Part shown: positions 10,601 to 11,346 of the stretch, one piece after another
Position numbering within the stretch: position 1 is the first letter of the stretch
Layout of the letters: each line of letters opens with the position of its first letter
NCBI GenBank assembly: GCA_964572965.1
Contig: CAZNHL010000097.1
Coordinates: 1 to 11,346 of the forward strand
Direction of reading: 5' to 3'
Origin: CAZNHL01 sp964572965
GTDB taxonomy: Bacteria; Bacteroidota; Bacteroidia; Cytophagales; UBA9547
Length of the DNA stretch: 11,346 nt
Notes under the pieces: generated by a model
What the model saw: the letters and a program-made list of their open reading frames with translations, nothing else
What the model was told of the DNA's origin: nothing
Databases searched by the model: none
Made by a program: the position numbers and the translations under genes

Positions 10601-11346
10601 AACCCGAAACTGCCAGCCAATGCATGGACACAGCAATTTGAGTATGATCAGTTGAACAGGTTGATGTTGTCGACGAGCCTGAATGCAGGTGATCCTGCTG
10701 CTTATAAGACTTCATATACTTATGATGCCAATGGTAACATCAAAACCCTCAATCGTTTTGATCAGGGTGGAGCACAGTTTGACGCTTTGACTTATAACTA
10801 TGAGACAAAAGCGGCCGGTTATCAGCAGAACACCAACAAGCTTCGTTCTGTGGATGACAGCAAAGACATTGCTGCTAAAAAGGACGACATCAAAGATCAG
10901 GGTATCGATAACTATGACTATGACGATATCGGAAACCTGACGCGTGACACACTGGAAGAAATTGAGCGTATTGACTGGACCGTTTACGGTAAGGTAAAAA
11001 AAGTGACCAGAATATCTGGCAGTGATAAGCCTGACCTGGAATTTGCTTATGATGCATCCGGCAACCGTATTGCTAAAACAGTATACCACAAAACTGGCGA
11101 TGCATTCACTACTTATTATCTTAGGGATGCATCAGGTAATGTCATGTCAGTATACGAGCAGAAGGACATTGATGCTGGTGTGGATCTGGCAGAACAGCAT
11201 ATTTATGGCAGCAGTCGTATCGGTATGCTAAAGCCAACGCTAATGTCATCGGCTGACCACCAGACAGGCTTAAGGACTTATGAGTTGAGCGATCATTTAG
11301 GAAATGTACGCACAGTTATCTCTGATAAGCCAATAGGTTTAGGAAT
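1463..11346 (+). CDS. Giant SprB-repeat / beta-propeller / RHS-repeat protein, main part after the gap (both ends open)
   Basis: Frame 2 reads without a stop from the gap to the right edge: 3,294 codons plus two bases. Modules in order (residues counted from 1463): SprB-type units 1-734 with a strict two-type alternation, divergent SprB/Ig-like modules 747-1688, a Cys-bounded acidic hinge 1689-1711, the first RHS segment about 1712-1833, an Asp-box beta-propeller region about 1834-2743, and a second RHS segment from 2744 on. RHS proteins form a hollow beta-cocoon that usually encloses a C-terminal toxin. Here the core is only being reached (YELSDHLGNVR at 11279-11311), so the C-terminus, any toxin and any immunity gene are outside. 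No start, ribosome binding site or terminator is present, and no operon partner can be seen. Inferred role: secreted or surface adhesin with an RHS cocoon, possibly a contact toxin. Module calls are firm for SprB, RHS and Asp boxes; the biological role is inference. Confidence 0.93.
2154..2623 (+). repeat. 470-bp direct repeat, copy 1
   Basis: It matches 2676-3145 at a constant offset of 522 bp. By hand alignment there are 14 differences in 470 bases, 13 of them silent; the one amino-acid change is Asn to His near 2212. Bases 2261-2544 are identical to 2783-3066 (284 bases). It covers most of one A unit and one B unit. Confidence 0.96.
2676..3145 (+). repeat. 470-bp direct repeat, copy 2
   Basis: Partner of 2154-2623. 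Ten of the 14 differences are packed into the 67 bases before the identical 284-base core, and four lie in the last 79 bases. This uneven pattern suggests recent copying of the core between the two modules. No inverted repeats or transposase are seen, so this is not a mobile element. Confidence 0.96.
3701..3892 (+). other. Divergent Cys-containing module after the A-B array
   Basis: About 64 residues that do not follow the SprB pattern. Visible are three cysteines (SVTCGSGQSCK and MTCGTVEV) and alternating hydrophobic strands. It is probably a small beta-sandwich spacer. I do not recognise a family. Confidence 0.4.
3911..6286 (+). other. Divergent SprB/Ig-like module array (about ten units)
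   Basis: Units near 3911, 4151, 4412, 4658, 4874, 5105, 5318, 5543, 5801 and 6059, each of 65-85 residues. Most keep the landmarks GG-T-x-P/N-Y-x-W, a L-x-x-G-x-Y turn, and V-T-D-x-x-G-C near the end (for example VTATDSKGC, ITVTDKKGC, LAVTDDKGC). Some are degenerate: the unit at 3911 lacks the second cysteine, and the unit at 4151 lacks the first and has a long loop. They show little DNA similarity to each other, unlike the array at 1625-3665, so this is an older part of the stalk. Confidence 0.75.
6293..6526 (+). other. Ig-like domain ending the stalk
   Basis: About 78 residues with LLCEGQEATLTA, YNYLWSG, VRAVGTYYVTYS and CTPVTQSITV. This is the usual Ig/PKD-type motif order (C-x-G-x-x-x-x-L-x-A, W, G-x-Y-x-V) found in Bacteroidota surface proteins. 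It is the last beta-sandwich before the RHS part. Confidence 0.65.
6527..6595 (+). other. Acidic Ile-Asp hinge between stalk and RHS shell
   Basis: A short segment with an Ile/Asp run (IDLIDIDIDP, 6554-6583) bounded by cysteines at 6545 and 6593. It marks the change from Ig-like modules to RHS sequence. It could be a flexible or metal-binding linker; nothing more can be read from it. Confidence 0.5.
6596..6961 (+). other. RHS shell, first segment with two YD repeats
   Basis: It opens with a polar, probably helical stretch (6596-6745, with YNEYLEEQKKQFKSNY), then HYTLYYYDQAGNLVRTVPP (about 6752-6808) and YKYNSLNQLVAQDMPDH (6911-6961). Both are classic RHS/YD repeats, and the wording is that of Bacteroidota RHS proteins. 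In the relatives I recall, the second motif is followed almost at once by FWYD-x-LGRL. Here that continuation comes only at 9695, after the propeller. Confidence 0.85.
6962..9691 (+). other. Asp-box (BNR/Ycf48-like) beta-propeller region inserted in the RHS shell
   Basis: About 910 residues rich in Asp-box repeats, S/T-x-D-x-G-x-x-W with a hydrophobic pair before. Clear boxes: TTDGGKTW (7103), SEDGGVTW (7226), TSNAGVDW (7349), STDKGDSW (7493), TSDDQVHW (7727), TTDGNQW (8270), SGNGGNDW (8996), SANSGSTW (9116), SNNGGVTF (9242) and TVDGGQRW (9533). Weaker ones lie near 7976, 8402, 8519, 8864 and 9358. Spacing is about 120-170 bases, one per blade or strand pair. Fifteen or more repeats exceed one propeller, so two or more are likely. 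No FRIP-type sialidase motif was seen, so binding or structure is more likely than glycosidase activity. Ycf48-like propellers act in protein assembly, but that role cannot be transferred here. Confidence 0.8.
9692..11346 (+). other. RHS shell, second segment with YD repeats, leading to the RHS core (3' partial)
   Basis: YD repeats follow in order: FWYDELGRMILSQNAKQ (9695), YSYTVYDEIGRIIEVGE (9815), YSYDVHGNVKTL (10121), YDYDLVSGKVNYVY (10205), YEYDGDNRITKVY (10283), FEYDQLNRLMLS (10637), YTYDANGNIKTL (10715), YDYDDIGNLTRD (10913) and FAYDASGNRIAK (11042). Then come YYLRDASGNVMSVYE, HIYGSSRIGML (11198) and YELSDHLGNVRTVISD (11279). The last motifs are the entry to the RHS-associated core in Bacteroidota proteins. 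The core, the usual autocleavage site and the variable C-terminal domain lie beyond the edge. RHS shells fold as a spiral beta-sheet cocoon. Confidence 0.92.

Overview
The whole window is coding DNA on the + strand. It holds the middle of one giant gene that enters from the left edge and leaves at the right edge, with no start codon, stop codon, RNA gene or intergenic DNA visible. I read about 3,778 residues: 484 codons before a 10-N assembly gap (1453-1462) and 3,294 after it. The frame moves from 1 to 2 across the gap, but the protein families match perfectly on both sides, so the shift comes from the arbitrary N-run length and not from a mutation.

The module types point to Bacteroidota. 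They are SprB-type repeats, known from the gliding adhesin SprB that leaves the cell through the type IX secretion system, and the Bacteroidota style of RHS/YD repeat shell (for example YYYDQAGNLVRTVPP and FWYDELGRMILSQNAKQ). A Chitinophaga-like or Cytophaga-like organism is my guess. No taxonomic marker gene is present.

Layout from N- to C-terminus: (1) 1-1612, SprB-type units flanking a probable right-handed beta-helix. (2) 1625-3665, eight SprB units in strict A-B-A-B alternation, a higher-order repeat of about 520 bp. Its second and third copies are almost identical in DNA, and Cys-pair linkers lie at the unit junctions. (3) 3701-6526, divergent SprB/Ig-like modules. (4) 6527-6595, a short acidic hinge between two cysteines. 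(5) 6596-6961, the first part of an RHS shell. (6) 6962-9691, a large Asp-box (BNR/Ycf48-like) beta-propeller region of roughly 900 residues. (7) 9692 to the end, the RHS shell resumes with many YD repeats and is still in the run-up to the RHS core when the window ends.

My reading is a surface-anchored or secreted composite: a long extensible SprB/Ig stalk carrying an RHS cocoon with a beta-propeller set into its wall. RHS proteins usually end in a variable toxin domain after the core. That part, and any immunity gene, would lie to the right of this window. Secretion signals would lie off the two ends.
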